DNA of 64,000 nt from Methanocaldococcus bathoardescens (GTDB lineage: Archaea; AGJL01; Methanococci; Methanococcales; Methanocaldococcaceae): assembly GCF_000739065.1 (NCBI RefSeq), contig NZ_CP009149.1, positions 682,001 to 746,000 on the forward strand. The letters are read 5' to 3'. Shown piece after piece: positions 19,444 to 30,277 of this stretch. The position numbers were made by a program, and so were the translations under genes. The notes below the pieces were generated by a model. That model ran no database searches. It had not been told where the DNA came from and was given only the letters and a program-made list of their open reading frames with translations. How positions within the stretch are numbered: position 1 is the stretch's first letter; each line of letters begins with the position of its first letter.

Positions 19444-20799
19444 ATGAAGGTTATTAGAGATTCTATCCATAAAGACATATATTTGGATGAAAATGAATTA
19501 AAGATTGTTGATAGTGAGGAATTTCAGAGATTGAGAAATATAAAACAAACAGGTTTAACATACTTAGTTTATCCCTCTGCAAATCATACAAGGTTTGAAC
19601 ATTCTTTAGGAACTATGTTTATTGCCTCAAAAATAGCAGAGAAAATTAATGCAGATGTTGAGCTTACAAGAGTTTCTGCTTTATTACACGATATTGGACA
19701 TCCCCCATTTTCTCACACATTGGAAATTTGCGGATACAGCCATGAAGCTTTTGGCAGAAAGAAAATTAAATACATGGATTTGGATAATTTTTCAAAAAAT
19801 GAGATAATTAAAACTTTAAGTAGGAAAAATTTAGAAGGGAAGATAATTTCTGGAGATGTTGATGCCGATAGAATGGATTATTTGTTGAGAGATAGCTACC
19901 ACACAGGAACTGCCTATGGAATGATTGATTTACCAAGAATTTTAAGGAGTATAACAACCTTCGAAAGTTTTGGGAAAATTAAAATTGGAATATTAAAGAA
20001 AGGAATTCAGGCAATTGAATCGTTATTGGTAGCGAGACATCAAATGTATTCAGCTGTTTATATGCATCCAACAGTTAGAATAGCAGATACGATGATGAAG
20101 AGGGCAGTGATAAAAGAAATAAAAGATAGAAATTTAAATATAAAAGATTTGGCTGATATGGATGATATTGCGTTAGTTTCATTTTTAAGAAACTCTAACA
20201 ACTATTTGATGGAAAGAATAGACAGAAGAAATCTTTATAAAAATCTCATAACATACAGCTATTTTGATTTAAATCCAATAGAAAAATGGATTTTTGTTAA
20301 TTTAGATGAAAAACAAATATTATCATTGGAAAGTAGGTTTTATGAAGAATTTGGATGCGATATATTTATTGACATCTATCCAATTCCTAAAATGGAAGAG
20401 CATAACGTCTATATAATCTCAGATGAAGGTGTTAAGAGATTAGATGAAGTTTCCCCATTAGCTCAGAGCTTAAAACCATCTGAGATGAGGTTGTGGAACA
20501 TCTCAATATATGCACCAAAAGAAAAAATTAAAAAGCTTAAAGAGAACAATATAAAGGATAGGATAAATAAAATCTTAAAAGAGTTAGATATGAAGGTTGA
20601 GAGTAAGTTAATTGATATTTTGAAAGAGCATGAAACAATAATTGGGAAAGGAAAGTTTTTAGAGATTGCTAAAGAACATGGCATTTCACCAAAAGAGTTT
20701 TACAATGAATTGCATAAATTAATATTCTGTGGTTTGATAAAAGAAAAATTCTCTAAAAGAAAATATATTTACACCCTAAACAATTTTGTGAAGTTATAA
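19444..20799 (+). CDS. HD-domain phosphohydrolase (dGTPase-like)
   Basis: This 451-residue protein has the HD metal motif in order: FEHSLGT (His, about residue 57), LLHDIGHPPFSH (His-Asp, about 82) and SGDVDADRMDYLLRDS (Asp, about 140). The last motif is typical of the SAMHD1/dGTPase branch, which hydrolyses deoxynucleoside triphosphates. The C-terminal 100 residues look like a winged-helix extension. The start at 19444 follows GGGAGAAG. Substrate is not certain from sequence. Confidence 0.85.
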   Translation: MKVIRDSIHKDIYLDENELKIVDSEEFQRLRNIKQTGLTYLVYPSANHTRFEHSLGTMFIASKIAEKINADVELTRVSALLHDIGHPPFSHTLEICGYSHEAFGRKKIKYMDLDNFSKNEIIKTLSRKNLEGKIISGDVDADRMDYLLRDSYHTGTAYGMIDLPRILRSITTFESFGKIKIGILKKGIQAIESLLVARHQMYSAVYMHPTVRIADTMMKRAVIKEIKDRNLNIKDLADMDDIALVSFLRNSNNYLMERIDRRNLYKNLITYSYFDLNPIEKWIFVNLDEKQILSLESRFYEEFGCDIFIDIYPIPKMEEHNVYIISDEGVKRLDEVSPLAQSLKPSEMRLWNISIYAPKEKIKKLKENNIKDRINKILKELDMKVESKLIDILKEHETIIGKGKFLEIAKEHGISPKEFYNELHKLIFCGLIKEKFSKRKYIYTLNNFVKL

Positions 20800-20806
20800 A
20801 ATAATT

Positions 20807-20823
20807 AAAAGCATGCTTTTACA
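20807..20823. terminator. Palindrome after the HD hydrolase gene, possible terminator
   Basis: TTAAAAGCATGCTTTTA is a perfect 16-18 bp palindrome eight bases after the stop codon. The rest of the 172-bp gap is AT-rich, with two TAGGTAATAA repeats and no gene-like content. Confidence 0.35.
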
Positions 20824-20971
20824 TAGTTATTCAATATTTTGAAAAATAAGAAAAGCTGTTAAGAGTAGGTAATAACTAACCTAAATAATAAATATCATGA
20901 TACAGATAATAATTAGGTAATAATTTAACGATAATAAATTTTATTTTATTATTCATAAATGAGTGGTTCTT

Positions 20972-21903
20972 ATGAAAACTAATGATAAAAACAATTTATG
21001 GAAGAAATATTTAGAAGTTGTTGGAAAAAAAGATTATGAAAAGGCCATTTCTATACTGGATGAACTTTTAGAGATTAAAAAACTCCAGATTTTTATGTAA
21101 GAAAAGCAAGATTATTAAAATCATTAGGAAAGTATGACGAGGCATTAGAATGTTTGGATAAGGCATTAAAATTAAAACCAGACTATAGTAGAGCATATTT
21201 TTTAAAAGGAGTTTTATTAATGAGTTTAGGTAGATTAAAAGAATCAAAAGAAGTATTTTTGAAATTATTAGAGTTAGATAAACAGGAATCTAATATAGGT
21301 GCTAAATGTATAACCGCTACCATATTAATGAGACTTGGAGAGTTTGATGAAGCGTTAAAAATCCTTGAGACTATGTTCGAAGATTATCCAAACTCAGCTA
21401 TTGCTTGGGCTGAAAAAGGAGAAATACTATATAGTGAAGGAAAACTCAAGGAAGCGTTAGAATGTTTTGAGAAAGCTTTAGAAGTGAACCCTAAAGATTA
21501 TCTTTCTTTACTATATAAAGGAGAAATATTATTTGAACTTGGAAAGTTTAGGGAGGCATTAGAATGCTTTAAAAAGATAATTAAGAAAAATGAAAAAGAT
21601 ATTCGTGCATTACTGCATGTTATACAAATTTTAATTTTCCTTGGAAGAATAACCGAGGCCAAAGAATACATCGAAAAAGCATTAAAATTAAACCCTAATA
21701 GCTCATTACTTTACGTTTATTATGGGGTTGTTCTAAACAAATTAGGGAAATATGAAAAGGCGGTAGAGTGGTTTGATAAAGTATTAGAAATTAGTCCTAA
21801 TAATGTATATGCTTGGCATGGTAAAGCAGTGGCTCTTGAAAAATTAGGAAAAATTGAGGATGCTTTAGAATGTTATAAGAGAGCATTTGGACTCTTTGAA
21901 TAA
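20972..21903 (+). CDS. TPR-repeat protein with a one-base frameshift
   Basis: Starting at ATG 20972 the frame encodes a TPR-like helix pair (KDYEKAISILDELLEIKK) and then stops at 21100. In the -1 frame the protein continues TPDFYVRKARLLKSLGKYDEA and stays open to 21903. The whole has about eight tetratricopeptide repeats (for example GKLKEALECFEKALEVNPKD and GKYEKAVEWFDKVLEISPNN), about 310 residues. The shift is at a run of six As (21077-21082), where seven would restore the frame. It could be a true mutation or a sequencing error. TPR arrays bind partner proteins; the partner is unknown. Confidence 0.75.
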
Positions 21904-21933
21904 AATCTGTTTTCATATAAGGTCAAGCTTCCA

Positions 21934-21949
21934 AATGACTACAGTCATT
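21934..21949. terminator. Small hairpin after the TPR gene
   Basis: AATGACT and AGTCATT pair around a 2-base loop, 30 bp after the TPR stop codon and just before PE2. It might serve as an RNA 3'-end signal. Confidence 0.3.
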
Positions 21950-21957
21950 GAATATTC

Positions 21958-22055
21958 AATAGGACTTTCGCAGTTTATATTATTAATTTTAGAACTTAGA
22001 CATCCGAAGGATGTCAATGTGCAATAAATCATTTTATTCCTGCGAAAGTCCTATT
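21958..22055. repeat. PE2: palindromic element, 98 bp
   Basis: The ends are a perfect 16-bp inverted repeat, AATAGGACTTTCGCAG (21958-21973) and its complement (22040-22055). In the centre GACATCC-GAA-GGATGTC (21999-22015) forms a hairpin with a 3-base loop. It sits between the convergent TPR and DUF99 genes. The arm sequence is nearly that of PE6. Confidence 0.85.
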
Positions 22056-22064
22056 CAAATTATT

Positions 22065-22610
22065 TTACTTCAATCCTAAAAATCCTCTACCAATTAAATG
22101 AGATATTCTCAAACACTCTGGAATTTTACTTTTAAGCTTTGTTTTTTTAATGATATTCTCAACAAAATCTCTATTAGTCCCAACATACTGAATATAAATA
22201 TTGTCCATTCTTTCTGGTTCTGGAAAGCTGTTTATAAGCTTTATCCTTTCATCTGCATCATCAAAGTATTTTTTAAGGGCTGAAAACATCTTCTCTTTAT
22301 TTGGATACTTATCAATAACAACGATAACTGGTTTTTTTGTCTCTCTATTTATTTCCCATAAATCAGCTATATTAAATCCCCCAAAAGTTATTCCAGATAA
22401 AAAAATTGCTTTTATTTTTTTATAATGCTTTTCTTTAATGATATCTATTATCTTCTCTGTAACATCCATTCCATCCTTCTTAAATTTTCTAAAATAAATG
22501 CCATCTATTATTCTATTCCCTCTCATGTATGTGCCTATCAAAATACACTCTTTATCTGTTCTATTAAAGGGGGCATCATCAAAACCTATAACCTCTATTT
22601 CATCTTTCAT
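22065..22610 (-). CDS. DUF99 (UPF0215) family protein
   Basis: The protein has 181 residues counted from the ATG at 22610; a GTG at 22619 is in frame but overlaps the GGTG ribosome binding site. Conserved pieces are GFDDAPF near the N-terminus, IFLSGITFGGFNIAD in the middle and KPVIVVIDKYP. This matches the archaeal DUF99 family, whose fold suggests an endonuclease V-like relative; no function is established. It diverges from the Nudix gene with about 68 bp between starts. Confidence 0.8.
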   Translation of the reverse strand: MKDEIEVIGFDDAPFNRTDKECILIGTYMRGNRIIDGIYFRKFKKDGMDVTEKIIDIIKEKHYKKIKAIFLSGITFGGFNIADLWEINRETKKPVIVVIDKYPNKEKMFSALKKYFDDADERIKLINSFPEPERMDNIYIQYVGTNRDFVENIIKKTKLKSKIPECLRISHLIGRGFLGLK

Positions 22611-22678
22611 AGACACCACAAATTTTAAATATATCTCCTTATATTCATTATGAAGTTCTTACATATTTAAGTGAGAGT

Positions 22679-23188
22679 ATGGCTAAAAAATGTTTTTGCA
22701 TAAGTGGGAAAATATTGGCTTTAAATTTGTTTGGAAAAAGATACTCTAAAAAAATCATAAAAAAGAGAGATTTAAAAAAATATAAGCTATATCTTCATCC
22801 AGCAGTGGCTGTTGATGGAATTATAGAGAAAGACAATAAAATTCTATTAATAAAAAGAAAAAACAATCCATTTAAGGGATGTTTTGCCCTTCCAGGGGGC
22901 TTTGTAGAATGTGGAGAGACGGTTGAAGAGGCAGTTGTTAGAGAAATTAGAGAAGAAACTGGTTTAATAACAAAGGTAAAAAGCTTATTAGGTGTTTATT
23001 CCTCCCCAGATAGAGACCCGAGAGGGCATGTTATCTCAATTGTATTTGTCTTAGATGTTGTTGGAGGTAAATTGAAAGCAGGAGATGATGCAAAAGAGGC
23101 AGAGTTTTTTGATTTAAATAATCTCCCCAAATTAGCTTTTGACCATAAAAAAATAATTGAAGATTACATGAGGTGGAAGAATGGTTAA
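22679..23188 (+). CDS. Nudix hydrolase, ADP-ribose pyrophosphatase type
   Basis: The 169-residue protein has a complete Nudix box, GGFVECGETVEEAVVREIRE followed by ETGL, at about residues 78-101. The first 40 residues are Lys-rich and not part of the Nudix fold. The M. jannaschii relative (remembered as MJ1149) is an ADP-ribose pyrophosphatase that splits ADP-ribose to AMP and ribose 5-phosphate, and I assign the same role by similarity. It overlaps the following TFS gene by 8 bp. Confidence 0.85.
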   Translation: MAKKCFCISGKILALNLFGKRYSKKIIKKRDLKKYKLYLHPAVAVDGIIEKDNKILLIKRKNNPFKGCFALPGGFVECGETVEEAVVREIREETGLITKVKSLLGVYSSPDRDPRGHVISIVFVLDVVGGKLKAGDDAKEAEFFDLNNLPKLAFDHKKIIEDYMRWKNG

Positions 23189-23507
23189 GTTTTGCCCAAA
23201 ATGCAATAACTTAATGCTACCAAAGGATGGAAAATTGAGATGTGTTGTCTGTGGTTATGAAGAAGAGACAACAGCTGAAGGAAGCAAAGAGTATGAATAC
23301 AAAGAACACTTAGAGAACAAGAAGGAAAAAATTACTGTTATTGAAAGTGAGGGCTTAGAAACATTACCAACAACAAGAGTTGAATGTCCAAAGTGTGGGC
23401 ATAACGAAGCTTACTGGTGGCTACAACAGACAAGATGTGCTGATGAACCAGAAACAAGATTCTACAAGTGTAAGAAATGTGGGCATACATGGAGAGAGTA
23501 TGATTAA
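23181..23507 (+). CDS. tfs: Transcription factor S (TFIIS-like cleavage factor)
   Basis: This is a two-zinc-ribbon protein of 108 residues. The N-ribbon is CPKCNNLMLP...CVVCGYEEE, like RNA polymerase subunit RPB9. The C-ribbon is CPKCGHNEAYWWLQQTRCAD plus EPETRFYKCKKCGHTWREYD. The Asp-Glu pair in CADEPE is the acidic hairpin that enters the polymerase and stimulates RNA cleavage in stalled complexes. It overlaps the Nudix gene and ends 1 bp from the convergent pentapeptide gene. Confidence 0.93.
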   Translation: MVKFCPKCNNLMLPKDGKLRCVVCGYEEETTAEGSKEYEYKEHLENKKEKITVIESEGLETLPTTRVECPKCGHNEAYWWLQQTRCADEPETRFYKCKKCGHTWREYD

Positions 23508-23508
23508 T

Positions 23509-24987
23509 TTATTTTCTACTCAATTTTCTTCTCAGTGCTATGTATAAATTAGCTGTTGTAATCATCATAAAAATGCTGTATAAACAAAATATTATCGTCT
23601 CTAACAATGAAGATTTTCCATTTCCTATGTAGAATTTAGCTCCTAAGACGTCTTTTAAGTATTTTATATACATCAATAAAAACTCTGGAATTTTATTTGA
23701 AATCTGAGCATTAATAAAAGAGTTTAAGTAATGAGAGAGTGTTAAAATCAGTGGAGTAGTAATTATTAACCCAAACATAAAAATTATTGGCTTTTTTATT
23801 GATTCTCCATAATCTGATAAAAATCCATAAAACCAAATAGCAAATCTTTCAAAGTCATTTTTAGAAAATTCTTTTATTAGTTCCATCTCCATTTTGTATA
23901 AATCAGAAGCCTCAATGTATGTTCTGTTATTTTCAATGGATATTCTTAGGTTTCTGTATTCTGCAAGGACTGATTTATAATCTAAATCGCTTATTAGGAT
24001 TTCATAAGCAAATTTATATATCCCTTCAGTATTTTCTTTTAGTTTTAAAAGTTTATGGCTTAAAATCTCTTCTTTTTTAATATTGCATAGTATCATTACC
24101 TCCCTAACATCTGTTTTTAAAAAAGATGTTTTTGATAATGGGAAGTTTTCTATTTTTGTGTGTTTGTTTAGAAATTGTGTATTGAAGAATATTGCTAAAC
24201 ATTCTTTATTTTCTTCGTCTTCTTTATCTTCTTTCTTTTTAAATAATGCTAAATCTTCAAATATACAATATTCAAAGGATAATAAGTTAAAAGAAATATT
24301 TGTAAAATCTGCACGAGATTTAAAGGTTGAATTATAAAATCTTGCTATATTAAATGTTGAATTGAGAAAAACAGCTTCTTTTTCAAAAGTAGCTTCTCTA
24401 AAATCAGTCTTTCCATTGAAAGTAGTCTCTATAAAATTAGTCTCTCCATTAAAAGTAACTCCTTCAAAATTGACTTTTCCCTTAAAAGTAGCTCCCCAAA
24501 AATTAGTCTCTTCATTAAAAGTAGCTTTTCTAAAATCAGTCCTCTCAAAAGTGGCCCCTCCAAAATTAACTTCTCCATTAAAAGTAGCTCCTCCAAAATA
24601 AGCCTCTTCATTAAAAGTAACTCTTCTAAAATAAGTCTCTTTATTAAAAGTAACTTCTCCAAAATCAGCTAATTTCCTAAACTCTGCTATTATTTCAATT
24701 TCAAAATCTATTATGTAGTTGTGCATTCTAAACTCGCCATTAAATTTAACGTTAGAAATATATACATCCACATCTATAATTATCTTACTCAATAATCCAC
24801 TTCTTTCTTCAATCAATTCTTCTAACCTCTTTTTATCCTTAATTTTCTTTTTAATCTTCTTATAAATATCCAAAATATCAACATCTCCCTCAACAATACA
24901 ATTTTCTAATCTAAAATCCTTCCTTTCTTTTAAACATTCAACAAATTTATCAATAAACTCTTTATTTGTTATAACCCTCTTTTTCAT
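23509..24987 (-). CDS. Membrane-anchored pentapeptide-repeat protein (copy 1)
   Basis: The 492-residue protein has three parts. An N-terminal region holds RKDFRLENCIVEGDVDILDI. Residues about 110-260 are pentapeptide repeats of the form ATFNGEVNFGG, folding as a right-handed beta helix. The C-terminal region holds LAEYRNLRISIENNRTYIEA, DYGESIKKP and two membrane helices. The last part resembles the YGERP-type membrane domain following pentapeptides in bacterial proteins, some of which carry a pore loop; none is visible here. Frames extending to 25149 would overlap gapdh, so ATG 24987 is preferred. A diverged paralogue is at 52599-54245. Function unknown. Confidence 0.75.
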   Translation of the reverse strand: MKKRVITNKEFIDKFVECLKERKDFRLENCIVEGDVDILDIYKKIKKKIKDKKRLEELIEERSGLLSKIIIDVDVYISNVKFNGEFRMHNYIIDFEIEIIAEFRKLADFGEVTFNKETYFRRVTFNEEAYFGGATFNGEVNFGGATFERTDFRKATFNEETNFWGATFKGKVNFEGVTFNGETNFIETTFNGKTDFREATFEKEAVFLNSTFNIARFYNSTFKSRADFTNISFNLLSFEYCIFEDLALFKKKEDKEDEENKECLAIFFNTQFLNKHTKIENFPLSKTSFLKTDVREVMILCNIKKEEILSHKLLKLKENTEGIYKFAYEILISDLDYKSVLAEYRNLRISIENNRTYIEASDLYKMEMELIKEFSKNDFERFAIWFYGFLSDYGESIKKPIIFMFGLIITTPLILTLSHYLNSFINAQISNKIPEFLLMYIKYLKDVLGAKFYIGNGKSSLLETIIFCLYSIFMMITTANLYIALRRKLSRK

Positions 24988-25082
24988 AATCCCACATTTC
25001 ATTATTAAAATAGACAAATCATAAAAATATATATTGACAAGATAATTATTATATCCTACAACAATTCTAATGGTGAGTTTTG

Positions 25083-26114
25083 ATGTCAGTAAAAGTATTG
25101 ATAAATGGGTATGGGTCAATTGGTAAAAGAGTAGCTGATGCAGTTTCAATACAGGATGATATGGAAGTTATAGGAGTTACAAAGACAAAACCTGATTTTG
25201 AAGCAAGATTGGCTGTTGAGAAAGGATACAAGTTATTTGTAGCAATTCCAGATAAAGAGAGAGTTAAATCATTTGAAGATGCTGGAATTCCAGTAGAAGG
25301 GACTATATTGGACATTATAGAAGAGGCAGATATTGTTGTTGATGGTGCCCCAAAAAAGATTGGAAAGCAAAACTTAGAAAATATCTACAAACCACACAAA
25401 GTTAAAGCTATACTTCAAGGAGGAGAAAAAGCAAAAGATGTTGAAGACAACTTCAACGCACTCTGGAGCTACAACAGATGTTATGGAAAAGATTATGTAA
25501 GAGTAGTTTCATGTAACACAACAGGTTTATGTAGAATATTATATGCAATAAATTCAGTTGCTGATATTAAGAAGGCAAGAGTAGTTTTAGTTAGAAGAGC
25601 AGCTGACCCAAATGATGACAAAACAGGACCTATAAATGCCATAACACCAAACCCAGTTACAGTTCCTTCCCATCACGGTCCTGATGTTGTCTCAGTTATT
25701 CCAGAATTTGAAGGAAAAATTTTAACTTCAGCTGTTATAGTTCCAACAACATTAATGCACCAACATACTTTGATGGTAGAGGTTGAAGGAAATATTAGCA
25801 GAGATGATGTATTAGATGCTATCAAAAAAACCCCGAGAATCATAACTGTTAAAGCAGAAGAAGGGTTTACTTCAACAGCTAAGATAATAGAATATGGAAG
25901 AGATTTAGGAAGATTGAGATATGACATAAACGAGCTCGTTGTTTGGGAAGAGAGTGTTAATGTTTTAGAAAATGAGATATTCTTAATGCAAGCAGTCCAT
26001 CAAGAAAGTATAGTTGTTCCTGAAAATATTGACTGTATAAGAGCTATGCTTCAAATGGAAGATGATAACTTCAAATCAATTAAAAAGACAAATAAAGCTA
26101 TGGGAATTCAGTAA
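25083..26114 (+). CDS. gap: Glyceraldehyde-3-phosphate dehydrogenase (archaeal class II)
   Basis: The 343-residue enzyme has the NAD(P)-binding start [18 protein letters not shown], the catalytic cysteine in [11 protein letters not shown] (about residue 140) and the downstream motif [13 protein letters not shown]. This is the archaeal GAPDH, interconverting glyceraldehyde 3-phosphate and 1,3-bisphosphoglycerate, probably mainly in gluconeogenesis. The ATG at 25083 has GGTGA six bases upstream; the TTG before it is unlikely. Most residues agree with the M. jannaschii enzyme as I remember it, with scattered substitutions. Confidence 0.95.
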   Translation: MSVKVLINGYGSIGKRVADAVSIQDDMEVIGVTKTKPDFEARLAVEKGYKLFVAIPDKERVKSFEDAGIPVEGTILDIIEEADIVVDGAPKKIGKQNLENIYKPHKVKAILQGGEKAKDVEDNFNALWSYNRCYGKDYVRVVSCNTTGLCRILYAINSVADIKKARVVLVRRAADPNDDKTGPINAITPNPVTVPSHHGPDVVSVIPEFEGKILTSAVIVPTTLMHQHTLMVEVEGNISRDDVLDAIKKTPRIITVKAEEGFTSTAKIIEYGRDLGRLRYDINELVVWEESVNVLENEIFLMQAVHQESIVVPENIDCIRAMLQMEDDNFKSIKKTNKAMGIQ

Positions 26115-26260
26115 AATTCTAAATATCTCTTTTTCTTTTTTATTTTCATAATGTTAATTTGTTATTTTAAATCTTTAAATTTATATTAATACAAAAAATT
26201 TTAATAATTATAAAATAACTTTTACTTATTGGAAGGAACGAATCATTTTCATACTGCTAA

Positions 26261-26277
26261 CCGAAAATCTTATATAT
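26261..26277 (+). promoter_or_regulatory. BRE/TATA promoter for the small 65-residue protein gene
   Basis: CCGAAAATC followed by TTATATAT (26270-26277) matches the archaeal BRE-TATA pattern and is 41 bp upstream of the ATG at 26318. The rest of the 203-bp gap after gap is T-rich near the stop codon and otherwise featureless. Confidence 0.5.
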
Positions 26278-26317
26278 TATAATACTAATCTAAATTGTAG
26301 TATTAAAAGGTGGTATT

Positions 26318-26515
26318 ATGGATGATATAGATAAGAAGGCTATAAGCTTATTAATGGACGCCACCTTAATGAGTGAAGATGAAATTGAGAGAACTCTAAA
26401 AATATTAAGAAACATGGCCAGAATTAAAAAAAGAAAGGAAAAAAACTTAAAATCAATAAAGGATGTTTTAGATTACTGGGCTTGTCAAGCTTATGAATAT
26501 TCAATGAAAGCTTAG
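26318..26515 (+). CDS. Small charged helical protein of unknown function
   Basis: The 65-residue protein ([20 protein letters not shown] then [20 protein letters not shown]) is mostly amphipathic helix, with a Lys-rich middle and a C-terminal [12 protein letters not shown]. It has its own promoter and a strong AAAGGTGG ribosome binding site, so it is very likely expressed. I recognise no family. It could be a small DNA- or RNA-associated protein. Confidence 0.65.
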   Translation: MDDIDKKAISLLMDATLMSEDEIERTLKILRNMARIKKRKEKNLKSIKDVLDYWACQAYEYSMKA

Positions 26516-26584
26516 CTATTTTTATTTAATATTTATCACAATTTAAATCTGCTTTTAAGAATTTTTACTTTTTTAAAGATTAAG

Positions 26585-26824
26585 TTATAAAATTGAAAGC
26601 AAAATTAAGATAAAAACCCCAATTATCCCTCCAATTGCTATTATTAATAAGTTTATTAAATTTAAATCAATATGCACAATTCCAAGGAAATTTAAAATTC
26701 CTACCAAAATTAAACCGATTATTGTATTCACAGCCAAATATCTCAGTATTTTATAAGTTAGTTTAAAAAATAAAATTCCTACTGCAATTATTAATATCAA
26801 TAAAATTAGATGTTCCAAACCCAT
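26585..26824 (-). CDS. BofA-like small membrane protein
   Basis: The 79-residue protein is almost wholly hydrophobic, with three predicted helices. The pattern AVNTIIGLILVGILNFLGI followed by INLLIIAIGGIIGVFILILL resembles the BofA family (in Bacillus, an inhibitor of intramembrane processing of sigma-K). In archaea its role is unknown. The ATG at 26824 is preferred over 26839 because GAGGTGGAT lies between them. It diverges from cbiG. Confidence 0.65.
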   Translation of the reverse strand: MGLEHLILLILIIAVGILFFKLTYKILRYLAVNTIIGLILVGILNFLGIVHIDLNLINLLIIAIGGIIGVFILILLSIL

Positions 26825-26889
26825 AAATATCCACCTCATAAATAATAATTTATTATTAACTTAAATAAAAACCTTTTGTGTGATTAGTA

Positions 26890-28879
<1,990 letters not shown>

Positions 28880-28897
28880 TTAATCTCACCTTAATTA

Positions 28898-29530
28898 TTA
28901 TAATGATTTTAATCTTGTTATTAATTCATCAACATCGACCAGAGTATTTATGCACCCATCCCTTAATAAAGGTTGTCCTTGTGAAGGAATACCTTTTCTT
29001 GATAACATGTTCATTCCATAAAATAAATCTCTATTGCATGCAACACCAAAAACTGCCTCTGGCTTCTCTTCCTTTAAAATTCTCTTTAAAAATGTAGAGC
29101 CAGGGACTATATAAACTTTATAACCATTTTCTTCAGCAACTTTTATAATATCCCCTATTTTACATCTATTGCAGAATATACACTCAACACCCTTTGGTGT
29201 TAATTTGGCTGGGCATTTTGTATTTCTAAGACAATGGGGCAATATCAAAACCCTCTTTTTAGTTTTTTTAAATTTGTCCTCATAATATTTGTTGTAAAAC
29301 TCTATCCCTACTCTATAAAATGTATCTTCAGTTCCTATGAGGAGGAATATCTTTAATAGTATTGAGTAAAAATTGTCCATTAAAAATAAAGCCAAATTTG
29401 GAAATATTAATTTATTCTTTTTTAATAATACATAGCCGATAATTAAAATTAAGACGAAGGATATAAATGCTAATGCAAATATTGTTATTGTTATTATCCC
29501 TATAATTTGTAAAAATCCTTCTACACTCAA
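28898..29530 (-). CDS. DUF116 membrane-associated cysteine-rich protein
   Basis: The 210-residue protein has two N-terminal membrane helices (about 5-37 and 45-65). A soluble cysteine-rich domain follows: LPHCLRNTKCPAK, ECIFCNRCKIGD, GVACNRDLFYG and DGCINTLVD. This matches DUF116, a prokaryotic family possibly binding an Fe-S cluster; the function is not known. The start appears to be TTG at 29530 behind GGGGAAGATATT. It is upstream of get3 and probably cotranscribed. Confidence 0.8.
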   Translation of the reverse strand: MSVEGFLQIIGIITITIFALAFISFVLILIIGYVLLKKNKLIFPNLALFLMDNFYSILLKIFLLIGTEDTFYRVGIEFYNKYYEDKFKKTKKRVLILPHCLRNTKCPAKLTPKGVECIFCNRCKIGDIIKVAEENGYKVYIVPGSTFLKRILKEEKPEAVFGVACNRDLFYGMNMLSRKGIPSQGQPLLRDGCINTLVDVDELITRLKSL

Positions 29531-29587
29531 AATATCTTCCCCCTCTAAGCTTTCAAAAAATTAAAAAATTACAAGAAGGTTGATAGC

Positions 29588-30262
29588 ATGATAACCTTAT
29601 GTAACGAATTTGCTGAGTATAAATGCAACGACGTAGCAATAGTTGTTGATGTTTTGAGAGCTTCCACAACAATAACAACGCTCTTATCATTTATTGATGA
29701 AGTATATATAACCACCTCAACATCTAAAGAAGAAAATGCAATATATATTGGAGAGAGAAAAGGTAAAAAAATAGAGAACTTTGACTTTGGAAATTCCCCA
29801 ACTGAGATTTTAGCAAATAAAGATATTATAAAGGAAAGATATGAGAATGGAGAAAAAGTAGTTTTAACAACCACCAATGGGACGAGAGTTTTAAAAAACT
29901 TAGAGGCAGAGCATATTTTTATAGGAGCTATAGTTAATGCAAAGTATGTTGCTGAAGCTGTTAAAGAGTTTGAAAATATAAGCTTAGTCCCATGCCACAG
30001 AGAGAATAACTTTGCAATAGATGACTTTATTGGATGTGGAATTATAGCTAAATATCTCAACGGAGATTTTGATGAATTCATTAAAGCCGCAATAGAATTA
30101 ACTAAACATGATTGGATGTCTTTGATTTTGAATTCTTCATCTGCAGAGAATTTAAAAAATCTTGGATATGAAAGAGATGTTACTTTTGCATTATTGGAAA
30201 ATAGCATAGATGCTGTTGGTATTTATAAAAAAGAAGAAAGTAAAGTTGTTAGATTTAAATAA
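29588..30262 (+). CDS. comB: 2-phosphosulfolactate phosphatase (coenzyme M biosynthesis)
   Basis: The 224-residue protein matches ComB: VVDVLRASTTITTLLSFIDE near the N-terminus, the GERKGKKIENFDFGNSP motif, VLTTTNGTRVL and LVPCHRENNFAIDDFIGCG. The enzyme removes phosphate from (R)-2-phospho-3-sulfolactate, a step toward coenzyme M. The start ATG follows GAAGGTTG. It is followed 15 bp later by the RNase P gene rnp3 and probably shares its transcript. Confidence 0.92.
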   Translation: MITLCNEFAEYKCNDVAIVVDVLRASTTITTLLSFIDEVYITTSTSKEENAIYIGERKGKKIENFDFGNSPTEILANKDIIKERYENGEKVVLTTTNGTRVLKNLEAEHIFIGAIVNAKYVAEAVKEFENISLVPCHRENNFAIDDFIGCGIIAKYLNGDFDEFIKAAIELTKHDWMSLILNSSSAENLKNLGYERDVTFALLENSIDAVGIYKKEESKVVRFK

Positions 30263-30277
30263 TTAATTTGTGATAAC

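Noticed and set aside
21071-21090. Programmed frameshifting in the TPR gene
   Set aside because: The codons are ATT AAA AAA CTC, so the phased heptamer is TAAAAAA, which does not allow standard tandem slippage; treated as a mutation or error.
24362-24670. Regular 30-bp repeats that look like a CRISPR array
   Set aside because: The repeats are coding pentapeptide units in the minus-strand gene and have no unique spacers.
29569-30207. Minus-strand 212-codon frame opposite comB
   Set aside because: It is antisense to well-conserved comB codons and has no ribosome binding site.
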